A stretch of 64,000 nt of DNA from Cricetomys ansorgei (lineage: Eukaryota > Chordata > Mammalia > Rodentia > Nesomyidae), in contig JAMJFZ010001258.1 in the NCBI GenBank assembly GCA_026225945.1, forward strand, positions 12,879,001 through 12,943,000, read 5' to 3'. The position numbers and the translations under genes were made by a program. The notes below the pieces were generated by a model. It did no database searches. It saw nothing but the letters and a program-made list of their open reading frames with translations, and was not told where the DNA came from. This document shows, piece by piece, positions 23,973 to 38,378 of the stretch (positions are counted from its first letter, which is position 1; the number at the start of each line of letters is the position of its first letter).

Positions 23973-24289
23973 GCCAAGCTCTGTAGAGCTGAGTCCTGCA
24001 TCCTCTGTGCCTACAAGCACGGCTGTAGAAATCAGGGACAGGCACCCCTTTGCTGGATCTCCCTCACGATGCTCTCCTCTGATGGATGTCTACTAGAGGA
24101 GTCCCTAACAAGAGTCTTCCAGGGGCCACCAACCTAGGGACTCCAGTTGTCCCTGGGACACTAGCCTTATGGCAGAGGGAAGCAATATTCTCCCTGACAT
24201 GTCCTAGTTGTGACACAGGAGTCTTTCCCTCATACACAGACTTGATGCAGCCAGAAGACAAGCTAGAACAAAAGCAAATAAACACCTCC

Positions 24290-24375
24290 CCTGCTCTCCT
24301 CCCCCTGCCCTCCTCCCCCATCCTCCTCCTCCCCGCCCTCCCCCCCGCCCTGCTCCCCCTGCCCTCCCACCACAA
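24290..24375 (+). repeat. CCT-rich tract
   Basis: Imperfect CTCCCCC repeats upstream of CALHM1. Confidence 0.75.
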
Positions 24376-24934
24376 GTGCTCAAATCCCACTTCTCTGCCC
24401 TTGGCCTGGGGGGCCCTAGATAGATTAGTCTTCCTGAGCCTCGGCCTCACTCTGTAAAGTGATACAATCCCACCCCACAGGACTGTACAAGGTTACACAA
24501 TGCCTGGAAGGTGCACACAGGTCAGCCAAGGTCACGGCAGCTCCTGTCAGAAATGTCATGGTATCAGGCACAAGACCACTAATGTAGTGACATGCACATG
24601 TCTGTGCACAGAAGACACACTGAGAGCATCCGTGGTCAGAAACCCAAGGCGATGTCCTTTCTGATGTTCTGCCCCAACCTTCCCATGCATCAGACAAGGA
24701 ATCCTCTGGCAGGACCCAGATCTGACTCACATGAACGCTGCAGGATCAAAGGGAGGCTTCCCCACAGAGAGGGCTCTGAGCGCGGAACCCTGTCACCTGT
24801 GTGTCTAGGGGTGCAGAGATAGAAGGAGCCTGGGAAGGATTTGCCATCCACAACTCGCAAACACAGACACATCCACAGACAGAGGCTGAAACCCTAACTT
24901 AGACGTCCGTCCAACCCAACCCCAAAGCCAAAGC

Positions 24935-25125
24935 CAACTGTGATGGCACAAGCCTGTAACCCCAGCTCCTGCGAGGCACAGACAAGACCACTAGGGATCT
25001 GGGGCTTTCTTGGCTTCCTGGTGAGTTGGAGACCTTGTCTCCAAAAAGGAAGGAAGGGAGGGAGGGACAGAGGGAGGGAGAGAGGGAGGGAGAGAGAGAA
25101 AGAGAAAAGAAAAAAGAAAACCCTC
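24935..25125 (+). mobile_element. B1-like relic with GGGA microsatellite tail
   Basis: GATGGCACAAGCCTGTAACC resembles a B1 start; a GGGAGA/GAAA run fills 25050-25120. Confidence 0.5.
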
Positions 25126-25407
25126 TAAGTCCACTGTGTGCCACACTCGTCCCGACCCCTGCCACCTCCGCCACCCCTACTATGAGTAATACCCAACTAC
25201 CGCTTCCTGCCGCAGCCCTACCGCCACCATCATTTCCACGGCACCTTATTATCATTGTCTCAACTGATGGAGAGCTCCCTCGGCTCCTGGCATTGTAGAG
25301 AGAACTCAGGAGAAGGCCGTAGCCAGATGACATGCTTCCCCAGAGCCCCGTGGCCTCTCAAACTCCAGCCTGCCTGCACCTCCTCTTCCCTCCCTTGCCC
25401 AAAGAAA

Positions 25408-28482
<3,075 letters not shown>

Positions 28483-29250
28483 GCTGTAGCTGACTGCAGA
28501 GGCAGGAGAAGAGAGCTGAACCCACTGCCCTCTGCCCCTCGAAGTAGACAGAAAAACAATTCTGAGGCGTAGCCACAAGTCCAGGCATTCACCTGCCGAT
28601 GTGAAAAAGGAAACTTGGAGCCGAAGGACCTTACTTCCCTGTCTGTGATGCTCTCCTGGGTGGCCTGGAGCAGGTCATCCTGTGCCTTGTCTCTTGCTGT
28701 TACAGTGTTATAAGTGTTCAGATCTGGCTTGTGGGAGCCGGATGCACGGCTGGTACCCAAGGCCTCATCAGGATGCTGCTCCTTCCATCCCTGGCTCCCT
28801 CATCCTTCATCCCTGGTTTCCACTTAGGCTTCCGAAGCCAATGCCTGTAGCATTTCCTCTTGCTCTAGACTTCTCTTAAGATCAGGCTCAAGGATCTGAG
28901 GGGAACCAGCCCTCTCAGGGTCTTTGCCAGTTTCTTGGGTCATACGGACCCAATCATATGGCTGTAGCTGGTGTGACACCCCTGGGTGACACAGGGTAAG
29001 ATGCTAAGACCTAGGACCACAGGAGAGAGGCCAAGGTGTGGGTCATGGAGCCCATTAGTCAACTGTTGAGGTTACCTCACACCAAATACAAAGTTAACAC
29101 CCTCAAAAAGCGGACCATCTGTGGGGCTTGAGAGTTAGAGATGGAAGCTGATGACCTCTTATTTTCTCAAAGGCTCCCTGGGGAGCCTGCCCTGAGGTGT
29201 TGTGAAGATGAGAGAGTTGCCTAAGAGGGGCAGTAAAGACCACAGAATGG

Positions 29251-29256
29251 AATAAA
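29251..29256 (+). promoter_or_regulatory. CALHM1: Candidate CALHM1 polyadenylation signal AATAAA
   Basis: This is the first AATAAA seen after the CALHM1 stop, about 770 nt downstream at the edge of a MIR-like repeat. The assignment is tentative. Confidence 0.3.
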
Positions 29257-29259
29257 ACT

Positions 29260-29420
29260 GGGTTAAATGCTGGTTTTACCATTTGCAAAGTGTGTCCCTG
29301 GACCAAGCGTCTTCTTTTCCATGTCTGTTTCCTCATTTGTGTAACAGGGAGAAGGCCATCTGCCTCTTGGGTTCACCCTGAGGAAAAGCACACAGCACAT
29401 GGTAGACACTTGGGCCAGTG
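29260..29420 (+). mobile_element. MIR-like ancient SINE
   Basis: TGGTTTTACCATTTGCAAAG, GTCTGTTTCCTCATTTGTGT and CACACAGCACATGGTAGACA follow MIR order. Confidence 0.6.
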
Positions 29421-29429
29421 TGCTTAATG

Positions 29430-30600
29430 AGCTTGCTCATTTCTGAGCTGATAGGCTGCTCTCCCCTCCCCCAGCCCTAATCCCTAATCCCAGCCAAGGG
29501 ACAGGAGAGGAAAGGAATTCTTGGTTGCTATCTCATCCAAGAAAAGGAAACAGAGGTGCAGACAGGCTTCTTGTCCCTGATCTCATCTTTCAGCCCTTGG
29601 CCCTACCCAGCTGGGAGCTCACTTTGACCTTTGCACTTTCACCTCTCCTCATCTGCCCTCCCTCCACTCTCAGGTGGAACCCCTATGCCAGGATGGGAGG
29701 GCAGAGGAGGTGGAACCTGACCCCAGCCCTACATGAGGGACTGGGTGTGCATTGGTATGTGGGGGTGCCCACAGGGGACTGTTCCTCCAAGCCAGAGATG
29801 CGAGAGAAAGCTTTAGCGAAACCTGGGTTGCAACACCAGAGTGGCGGGAGCTAAGGCAAGTTCCCCAACCTGGAAACCCTCCTGGAAAGGCACGGATAAG
29901 CAATACTCACTCCCCTCCATTCTTCCCTACCACATGGACAAGCCAGACTCAGGGGCTTCAGCTTGTCACGCAGCGTGGGCTCCACCATCGCAGCCCTGGA
30001 GAGCTGATGGCCTAGCCTAGGAGCCAGTGGGTCACCTTGGTACTCCCTGTTGGCGTTCCTACTCATCACCTTCAGTTTTGCTTGTGAGCTCCCAGAGATA
30101 GGAGCTCAGGACCACTCTGGGGACAGGTAGAGCAGCTTAAGAAACCTGCTTCCCTTTAATTTCTACCTGTGCCCAGCCTCCAGCCCAGGAGCTGCAGAGG
30201 AACCCCAGATTCCTGGCTTCAGTTGTCAGCCACACAGAGAATGGAGCCAGTGCCAGAAGTTGGGGGAACTATAGCAGAAGAGCCTCTTCTGAGGATGGCT
30301 TGCCCAGCCAAGCGGGAGAGAGAAGAGCCAGAAGGGACCGGGAGCTTGACTTTTGTATTCTGGAACATCACCATCAATCCTGAACACCCACCTCTGCCCT
30401 GACTCTGCAGGGGACTCCTCCAGCAGCTTCTGCCTGGTGGGTGTCAAGCATGGGAGAGGTTCTTTAAACTGGCCTGGAGGGCAAGCCTGGGCAAGATCTC
30501 CTCCTGGAGGGCCCCGACAGGCTCCTGCCTAGACCTTCCCAGATGGCCCCCGGAGGGGTGCACAGGGTAGAGTCGAGGCAGGGCCGGTAGGGCCTGCCAG
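29430..30600. other. Intergenic CALHM1-CALHM2, nothing recognised
   Basis: No repeat family or exon is seen in this stretch. Confidence 0.5.
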
Positions 30601-31045
30601 AGCGGGGCCCAGAGGCTGGCCCGGACAGGACGCAGCCAGCTGCCTGAACCGCTCCTCTCTACTTCCTCTGCCTGTCTCGCGCCGCCCTCAGCAGCCCGCC
30701 CTCCTCTGCCTGGGGCCCAGAGGCTGTTTTTTCCATTCGCTGGCGAGGAAGTTCCATGCCACTGTTTCTTTCTCTTTTTCTGGAGTTAAATTTGTCTGCA
30801 GATGCCTGCATTTCATCCGTAGACGTCTGGAGTTAAGTTTGTTTGTAACTGGGGCTCAAAGCCCTGCTGCTTTCAAACGCTCGGCCCCTGGTGCAAAAGC
30901 AGAGCCAGCGGCGACAGCGAACCCCTGCGAGGCCACTTTGCCTTGCGGCCCGGAGCCTGTCCAGTGTCTGTGGTGCCCATACTGCTGTCACTGTGTGAGC
31001 CCAGCCCAGGAAATCAAGACCACAGGTACCTGCAGCTGGTGCCAG
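30600..31045 (+). promoter_or_regulatory. CALHM2: GC-rich candidate CALHM2 promoter / 5' noncoding exon
   Basis: This is a GC-rich, SINE-free stretch with several CpGs, for example around CTCGCGCCGCCC near 30680. It ends in a strong donor, GCCAG|GTAAGG at 31045/31046. Two plausible acceptors lie before the CALHM2 start: TTTCACAG at 33028-33035 and TCCCTAG ending at 33181. I infer a 5' untranslated exon; nothing here proves transcription. Confidence 0.4.
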
Positions 31046-31448
31046 GTAAGGAGGGGCCCCTCCCTGAGGTGTGCAAGTATCAGAGGAGCTGGCCAGTTGG
31101 TCCCAGGCAGCCTCCAGGGATTATCTGGAGAAGAAAACCCTGGTACAGGCCCCTCGGGCTGGACATGGAAGTGTTGCACCTCAACCCCTCACCCGCACCC
31201 CAGCTGCCTGTCTCCTGTCTTTGGGAAGAGGCCCCTGCCGTAATAATCTCAGAAGATGGCCCCTGCTCATTACTCATACCATCAGGCATTCTGTACCAAC
31301 CCAACATTGGGTGGGTTTAGGAACCGAGGTCCGCCACAAGGAGCTAATTGGGTGCCTAGCAGCCAAAATTGGCGAAAGGGAGAGCTGGGGTTGCCATTCG
31401 TCTGTTTAATCCCAGCAACAGGACAAAGTCCCTTCCTCGTGGGAATAT

Positions 31449-31492
31449 TTGGGAGCTCTGGACTCTGGGCTCTGGGCTCCGGGCTCTGGGCT
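31449..31492 (+). repeat. Short CTCTGGG tandem repeat
   Basis: About six imperfect 7-bp units (CTCTGGG/CTCCGGG). Confidence 0.8.
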
Positions 31493-32604
31493 GGTGAGTC
31501 AGACTTTCCCTCCTCCTTCTCCTCCTGGAGCCCACACAGCCACATGGCCCTGCCTGGGCCCATCTGTCGTCCTTGGCTGTGGCGGCAACAGGAAAAGAGA
31601 TGTGATCCTGAAACAGAAAGAGCCCGTACAGTCCCCCCATGCCTCTCTCACCTCTCCCCCCTCTCTAATCCTTCTCCCCACTCCCTAATTCCTCTCCCCA
31701 TTCCCAGACTTCCTCTGGCCTGGAGAGTTTTGTTTTTAAATTCTCCTGATGGGGGAGGATGCCGGGCCACGCCCTGCCTGTCTCTCTGGGTGAGTGGGTG
31801 GAGCCTGGGAAGGGAATTGAAGCTAAACTTCCAAAGAGCCTGGGGCCATGGCCACTTCTGGCAGGCTGCCATCTCTGTGCAGTCCTGACTCAGGGAAGGG
31901 CTGATGGGCACAGTGGGCCTGAACCCCAGTAAGGCTGCCTGTGGCTGGCAGGTTCCACCTAAGCTTCTCAGAGCAGAGCTGCTGCAGGCCGCCTTACAGG
32001 GGCGGTATGAGGGGAGCTATGGCTGAAGGGGGCTGCGAACTGGGTGGATTAGCTTAGCTCTGACTTTTTGCCCACATCCTAAGTATTCCCAGTTATGGTC
32101 AAAAGCCTCTCCCAGCTCCTCCAGATTTGTCTGGCCTTAGGCAAGATGCCTGTCCTCTTTGTGTCTTGATTTTCTTTGCCATCAGGAGAATCATCCTCAG
32201 CCTTACCTGACGGGGTGAGAGTTTCAGATGCAGGCCTCATTTATTGTCTCTCTAACATTCCTAGGAAGAACTCGGGCACCAGAATGACTTACCGCTTTCA
32301 CAGTTGAGTACAGAGGTCTGGAGAAAAGACGTGAAGTGTGTCCAAACCCTGTGGTCTCCAAAACGAAAGGGTTGTGCGCACCCAAGGATGCTGGCATCTT
32401 GCGTCAGCCCAGCCGCTGGTCCAGAGGGCCTGGCTGCCTGACAGACCCAGGGCTCCGGTCTGACCTTGTCCGCTAGGATAGACCCTGCAGCTTTGCTACC
32501 ATATCACATCCTCCAGCTTGCCTCAGATCCTTAGCATATTTGCACACCTGGAATCCAGAAAGAAATCATTCCATGGTACACCACCACCGCCATCCTTTTT
32601 GTTT

Positions 32605-32662
32605 GTCTGTTGTTGTTTTATCAAGACAGGGTTTCTCTGTTGTAACTCTGGCTGTCCTGGAA
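32605..32662 (-). mobile_element. B1 SINE fragment
   Basis: Only the 3' part of a B1 remains (AGACAGGGTTTCTCTGTTGT on the plus strand). Confidence 0.75.
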
Positions 32663-33194
32663 CAGCCATTCTTAATCCTCAGGGTGAGACGTGCATAGTG
32701 GCAAAAGGATTTTAAAGTATTCGAAGCAGGCAGTCCTGACTTTGAGTCTGAGGTCTGCCACTTATTTTCATTTACCCTCAGGAAGCCCCATCCTTTTCTG
32801 TGCTTGAGGCAGGGGATGCACAAGGATGCGGGAGGGATATCAGGGATACCGGCAGAGACTCATAGGGACGGCAGTGAGCCATTGAGAGCACCTGGCAGGA
32901 ACTCAGGCAGCCACGGCTACCGCCATTTCCGCGGAGGCCCTAAGCTCGCTCCTCCTTCCACACCTGCTTGACCACAGCAGCGCCCCTCAGCCTGTGCTCA
33001 GAGACAAACATTTATCAGCCATCTGTGTTTCACAGGAAGCCCCAGTGCAGCCGCTGTAGGCGGTAAAATGGCATAATCATGCTCGGCTATTGGATGTCCT
33101 CCTGCCTGCGCTCTTTGCTAGTCCCGCCAGAAGCCAGCAACTCCCGCCTCTCCTGCCTCCTCTCAAGCATCCCGTCCCTAGCCCGCCGGTCACC

Positions 33195-33749
33195 ATGGCA
33201 GCCTTGATCGCAGAGAACTTCCGCTTCCTGTCTCTCTTTTTCAAGAGCAAGGATGTGATGATCTTCAATGGGCTGGTGGCATTGGGCACGGTGGGCAGCC
33301 AGGAGCTGTTCTCCGTGGTGGCCTTCCATTGTCCCTGCTCGCCGGCCCGGAACTACCTGTATGGGCTGACAGCCATCGGAGTGCCCGCCCTGGCACTCTT
33401 CCTCATCGGAGTCATCCTCAATAACCACACCTGGAACCTGGTGGCTGAATGCCAGTATCGCAGGGCCAAGAACTGCTCAGCCGCCCCCAACTTCCTTCTC
33501 CTGAGTTCCATCCTGGGCCGTGCAGCTGTGGCCCCCGTCACCTGGTCTGTCATCTCCCTGCTTCGAGGGGAGGCCTACGTCTGTGCTCTCAGTGAGTTTG
33601 TGGACCCCTCGTCGCTCACGGCTGGAGACGAAGGCTTCCCTCCAGCTCACGCCACGGAGATCCTAGCCAGGTTCCCTTGTGGAGAGGGCCCCGCCAACCT
33701 GTCGGGTTTCCGAGAGGAGGTCAGCCGCAGGCTCAAGTACGAGTCCCAG
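33195..33749 (+). CDS. CALHM2: CALHM2 coding exon 1
   Basis: Runs from the ATG to donor TCCCAG|GTAAGG after ...RLKYESQ (185 codons, phase 0). It covers TM1-TM3 and the extracellular domain. Confidence 0.95.
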
Positions 33750-36217
33750 GTAAGGAGCTGTGTGAAGGGCAGCCTTCTTCTTTCCCTCCCGGAGCGGTCG
33801 CTGGTGGGGTGGCACAGGATGGTCCAGTGCGAAGATGAGCGACCGTCCAGGAAGGCACTAGGTTACCAGCATCAGGCCACGGAGAAGGTTAGCCTATGGC
33901 TTAGTGCTCTGTGGAGCAAGGGTCAGTTCATCACAAGTAAGTGTGTCTCTGATTTGCGTTTGGGTGCTAGGGGTTGAACAAGGCCACGTGAATGCTAAGC
34001 ATCTGCCACTAAGCTCCACTTGCAGCCCTCAGAGACAGTTTTAAGTATTAAAGGAGTACCACCTGGAATCCTAGAGGATGCATCCCACATCCCTTACCAC
34101 TACTGGGCCACTCCTAATCTTCCTGGGGTGACTATCTTCACCCTAGCTTGATGGGGATGGCCACCTGCAGGCCACCTCAGAAATACCTGCTATGGCTTTG
34201 AGTCGATAGCGGAGCCTGGCTGACTCCAGGGATGAACATATTCCTGTCCAAGCAGAGTCAGCCTCTTCGGCCAGGCTGGGAAGAGGCAGGCTACTGCTGC
34301 TTGGGCCTAGCTGCAGCCTTCCCTGCATCCTGTTCAGAGGTTGGTCAAGGGGAAAGGGCTCAAACAAATAGTCAGAAGCAGTAATCTGAACTGAGTGTGA
34401 ACTCAGAAGCAGAGGGTGAGGGAGACAGGAGGAAGTAGAAGATTCCGGGTCTCTTCCCTTGAGAACATAAGAAACCTGAGGTAGGGGCTGAAGAGATGGA
34501 ACACTGGATGAGAGCACTGTTCTTTCAGAGGACCCGGGTTCAATTCCCAGCACCCACACAACTTACAACCGTCTGTAATTCCAGTTCTAGGGGATTCGAT
34601 ACCCTCTGAGGGTACTAGCCATACACATAGTGTACAGACATATATGCAGGCAAAACACTCATACACAATAAGGAAGGACGGGAGGAGGGAGGTGGGAAGG
34701 AAGGAAGGAAAGGAAGGAAGGAAGGAAGGAAAGAAGGAGAAACCTAAGTAGCTGCCTGTGTTGAATCTTGCCTGCCTGAATCCAGTACCAGGAGGAAAAG
34801 GTAGGAGGGTCTGGAGTTCAGGGTCATTTTTAGCTACGTAGTAAATTAAGGGCTAGTTTGAACCATTGTCTCAATGAAAAAGAGGAGGGTTGGAGAAATG
34901 GCTTAGTAGTTAAGACTGAGAGTATTGCTCTTACAGAGTTCAGTTCCCAGCACCCACGTCAGGCAGCTCCAGGGAATCTGTGCCCTCTTCTGCACTCACG
35001 TCTATATACATATCCCAACACAAAACCTAAAAGGATTCCTCAAACAGCAACAACATAAGGGGAAGGGGCGGAGGTATGATACAGCTCAATAGAACACTTG
35101 CTAGCACACATCAGGTCCTTTGTTCCCTTGCACCACATAAACTAGGTGTGCCACATGCCTGTAACCCCAGCACTCGGGAGGGGGTGGGCCAAGAGGATCA
35201 GAAACTCAAGGCCATCCTCAGCTACATAGTGCTTAAGGCCAGCTTGGGCTACAGGAGACCCTGTCTTGGGGTGGGGGCAGGGAGGAAGCAGAGAAACAGA
35301 GAAACGGGGCTAAACTCAGCAGCTGAGACAGAAGGGGATAAATACAGAAATACCAAACAAAGATCGCCTCAAAGGCCCTTGCCCTCAACAGAGTTACATC
35401 CCCCTGGTGAGAAGCAAGCACCCAGGCAATCTAAAACTAGGCAGATAGTGATGTTGTGTGGGGTTGAAGCCTCTGATGCCTTCCTGGAGATGGCATCTGA
35501 GCCGATGCTCAGCTTGAACTGTTTTTTTTTTGTGGATGGGAGCCTCACGTGCTGAACATGTGCTCTGTCCCCATGCTCCTGAGCTGGGTTTGGGTGGAGT
35601 CCCGTGATAGTACACCCTTGGGGCTGAGGAATAGAAAAGGCAGAAGTCACTGTCTAGCACATGTGAGCTAGAGTGAGAAGAGAAAGGAAGTCCCGCTTGC
35701 CGGCAGAGAAGAATCTGTTCCTTTTTCCACTGTTGCCTGGGCTGGGCAGGGTCCAGGCAGCTCTCAGGCCCTCCCTGAGCCCTGCCTATCCCCTGGCCAG
35801 CTCTTTGGATGGCTGCTCATAGGTGTGGTGGCCATCCTGGTGTTCCTGACCAAGTGCCTCAAGCACTACTGCTCGCCGCTCAGCTACCGCCAGGAAGCCT
35901 ACTGGGCACAGTACCGCACCAACGAGGACCAGCTCTTCCAGCGCACAGCAGAGGTGCACTCCAGGGTGCTGGCCGCCAACAACGTGAGCCGCTTCTTTGG
36001 CTTTGTGGCCCTCAACAAGGATGACGAGGAGCTGGTTGCCAAGTTCCCAGTGGAAGGCACACAGCCGCGACCACAGTGGAACGCTATCACTGGGGTCTAT
36101 TTGTACCGTGAGAACCAGGGCCTCCCGCTCTACAGCCGCCTGCACAAGTGGGCCCAGGGCCTGACAGGTAACGGCACAGCCCCTGACAACGTGGAGATGG
36201 CCCTGCTCACCACCTAA
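33195..36217 (+). CDS. CALHM2: CALHM2, calcium homeostasis modulator family member 2 (complete, 2 coding exons)
   Basis: Coding exons are 33195-33749 and 35801-36217: 972 nt, 323 aa plus TAA, the family length. The start MAALIAENFRFLSLFF sits in a strong Kozak context (GTCACCATGG). CALHM2 is a large-pore membrane channel linked to ATP release in astrocytes and to microglial function. Visible features are the CPC motif (C46, C48), TM2 near 53-74, TM3 near 106-122, C130 and C162, a sequon N168-L-S before TM4, TM4 right after the intron (LFGWLLIGVVAILVFL), and C-terminus DNVEMALLTT. The LLDGKC of CALHM1/3 is replaced by LLRGEA: the acidic residue becomes R124 and the first cysteine of the pair is lost. 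The intron is GT-AG, phase 0, at the same place as in CALHM1 and CALHM3. The frame is open upstream of 33195 but has no in-frame ATG there. Confidence 0.97.
34482..34670 (+). mobile_element. B2 SINE followed by GGAA microsatellite
   Basis: GGGGCTGAAGAGATGGAACA head and CCCGGGTTCAATTCCCAGCA; GGAA repeats follow to 34735. Confidence 0.8.
34885..35050 (+). mobile_element. B2 SINE
   Basis: GGAGAAATGGCTTAGTAGTT head and TTCAGTTCCCAGCACCCACG. Confidence 0.7.
35060..35275 (+). mobile_element. B4-type SINE (ID + B1)
   Basis: ATACAGCTCAATAGAACACT head and GTAACCCCAGCACTCGGGAG body. Confidence 0.6.
35801..36217 (+). CDS. CALHM2: CALHM2 coding exon 2
   Basis: The acceptor is CCCTGGCCAG|CTCTTTGG. The exon encodes TM4, then the cytosolic helices (YWAQYRTNEDQLFQRTAE) and the tail, ending in TAA at 36215-36217. 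Confidence 0.95.
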   Translation, partial: LFGWLLIGVVAILVFLTKCLKHYCSPLSYRQEAYWAQYRTNEDQLFQRTAEVHSRVLAANNVSRFFGFVALNKDDEELVAKFPVEGTQPRPQWNAITGVYLYRENQGLPLYSRLHKWAQGLTGNGTAPDNVEMALLTT

Positions 36218-36697
36218 GGGCCTGCTTCTTTGCTCTCTGCAGGTGGCTAGGCTTACTCCCAAACTAACCCCTCTGGCACGCTGACCTCAGCACCAGATTT
36301 TTCTGTTAATTGGTGTCTTGGGCACAGACCAAGGGGGCATGAAACTACTAAGAGATTGTAAAGATTGTAAGCCACATGGTGGGTGGGATGGGATGGGGGA
36401 CTGACTTCCCAGACCTGGAGAAACCATCTCTCCCACGGCCACCAGCGCACTCTGTTCACAGTTACTATAGAAAAAGACTTTCCCGGAGCCGGTCCTTAAT
36501 TAACTATGACATGGGCGGTCTTTGGTGAGCCCCTAAGCTGAGACGCATCAGCTGGTGACAACACAACTCATGGGATGGACTCGTTATTGTGCAGTTAATT
36601 TGTGTCTAATTGCATAGGACGCCCGGCTCCTTGGTGTACCGCTGGGAAGCTGCCTCACTGTGTATCTCTGGCCTCATTTTATATATTTAAATTTTTT

Positions 36698-36703
36698 GAT
36701 AAA
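36698..36703 (+). promoter_or_regulatory. CALHM2: Candidate CALHM2 polyadenylation signal (GATAAA variant)
   Basis: GATAAAGCTTTTCTTACTG lies 480 nt past the CALHM2 stop in an A/T-rich context. No canonical AATAAA is present between the stop and this site. Inferred from position. Confidence 0.4.
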
Positions 36704-36719
36704 GCTTTTCTTACTGTAA

Positions 36720-37690
36720 AGGCCTAGACTGGCGTTTGTGCGATTGAATGGACAAGGGCGTTGAGGAGATGCGCAGGACTAAAGGGGACCACAGGAGCTG
36801 CAGCGGGGCAAGGCATGCCTGCATCCAGCCCAAGGGCAGTCTGATTGAGTTGCCTGATGTGATCTGGTCAGAGGCAGCCTGGCCTTCCGCAGAGGGCAGC
36901 TCAGTCGAAAACATATCAGGTCCTGTGTGGGCAACACAGACCTAGCGCTAACCTCCAGGAACCTGCAGGCTTCAGCCCGTCCTCTGTCTTGGCCCTGCAC
37001 TGGCTGGATCCACACTCAAACCTCATTCCCTCCCTTGTCTCTGTCCTGCTTCTTGGCATCCAACCCATCCATCCACTTCCCAGAGAAAACTCCAAGAACA
37101 TTTTAGACTTTGTCAGAGAAAGCTTTTAAGTCCCTTAGGCCCAAGCCAAAAAAAAAAAGATGCCAACTAGTAGGGTCTGTGCTAGCATCCCAGAATGCTG
37201 GGTTGTGCCAGATTTGAGGTGGGACCATGGGGCCACGCATGGTGAGTCTGGGATGAGACCAGGCAGTTTAACCGATGCCTTCAGCTTTCCTTAGTAGCTT
37301 TGTTTTCCCAAATTGTCCTGTCTCAGTCTCCCAGTCTCCACAACAGGGCAGAAGGTACAAGCTGAGATAACACCTGGACCCAAGAACACGGGGTCTACCG
37401 GCCCTTCCCTACACCCTTGCCTAGGACTAAGAGGGCTCCTGGTCATGAAATCCACGGGCATTCACCCTTCTGTTCTTAGGCTGAGGAAACTCTTCTGGAA
37501 GAGGAATACTTGTTTTTTTCTGGAAGCCCAAGAGTCTGATGCCTGAAAACATTAAGATCTAACGTGCTACAGAAAACAAGAGGCACTGGACCTCAAGTGC
37601 TCTACGGGTGTAGTTTAGCAATGACACTCGCTCAGCATGTGTTAATCTGTAACTTGGCTTAATCTGTAGCACGCTAAATTTAAAATACAC
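36720..37690. other. Convergent CALHM2-PDCD11 intergenic stretch
   Basis: No gene or repeat is recognised before the B1 at 37693. Confidence 0.5.
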
Positions 37691-37692
37691 AC

Positions 37693-38000
37693 AGCCGGGC
37701 AGTGGTGGCACATGCCTTTAATCCCAGTACTTGGGGAGGCAGAGGTAGGAGGATTTCTGTGAGTTCGAGGCCAGCCTGGTCTACAGAGTGAGTTCCAGGA
37801 CAGCCAGAGTTACAAGAGAGAAGCTCTGTCTCAAAAAAACAAACAAACAAAACACACACACACACACACTTTTTAAAGAAATAATAGTACATGCCTTTAA
37901 TCCCAGTACTCAGGGAGCCAGAGGCAGTGGGTTTCTGCGTACCGAGGCTGGCAAGGTCTGCATAGCAGGCTCCAGGCCAGCCCGGACCATAGAGTCCTCA
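37693..38000 (+). mobile_element. Two B1 SINEs separated by a CA run
   Basis: A full B1 (GCCGGGCAGTGGTGGCACAT), a CA run at 37850-37868, then a more diverged B1 (ACATGCCTTTAATCCCAGTA). Confidence 0.85.
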
Positions 38001-38065
38001 AAAAAGTTTTTGTTTTTTTTCATGTTTTTTTGTTTTTTAAAAAAGGGGAAACCCTCTCAAAATTC

Positions 38066-38071
38066 TTTATT
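38066..38071 (-). promoter_or_regulatory. PDCD11: PDCD11 polyadenylation signal AATAAA
   Basis: AATAAA on the minus strand, about 136 nt after the PDCD11 stop, gives a short 3'UTR. It lies just before a T/A-rich stretch and a B1 copy. Confidence 0.7.
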
Positions 38072-38206
38072 GACAGGATTGTCCCAGACTCGCTGCAGAA
38101 AAGGCAGTGCTTAAGCAGTCCGCAGGCAATGAGCTCCCAAGCGTCCAGGCGCCTGCTACAGGCTGCGATGCCTGCTGCCACTGGTGCCCAGTGCAGCCTG
38201 TGGCTA

Positions 38207-38378
38207 CTAGTCGTCCAGCACTGAGCTCCTGGCCTCCACATAGTCCAGGGCCTTCGCCTTGACAGCCTGCACGTCCTTCTCAGTGCCATGCTGCTTCTCA
38301 TAGTCCAGGTAGCGCTTGAAGAAGAACTTCATCCTCTTGGGGGCCAGGCTCAGGTGAATGACACGCTCAAAGATGTCC
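38207..38378 (-). CDS. PDCD11: PDCD11 terminal coding exon
   Basis: Acceptor CTTCCTCAG|GGACAT. It encodes [20 protein letters not shown] and [11 protein letters not shown], ending SSVLDD and TAG (38209-38207). Confidence 0.95.

Larger units (their letters stand above)
33750..35800 (+). other. CALHM2: CALHM2 intron
   Basis: A 2051-bp GT-AG phase-0 intron carrying two B2s (34482-34670, 34885-35050), a GGAA microsatellite (34680-34735) and a B4-type SINE (35060-35275). Confidence 0.9.

Noticed and set aside
33090..33194. 35-residue N-terminal extension of CALHM2
   Set aside because: The frame is open upstream but its first codon is TTG and no in-frame ATG precedes 33195, which has a strong Kozak context and gives the standard protein length.
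35786..36262. 158-codon minus-strand open frame over CALHM2 exon 2
   Set aside because: It is a codon-shadow of the plus-strand coding exon, with no splice or family support.
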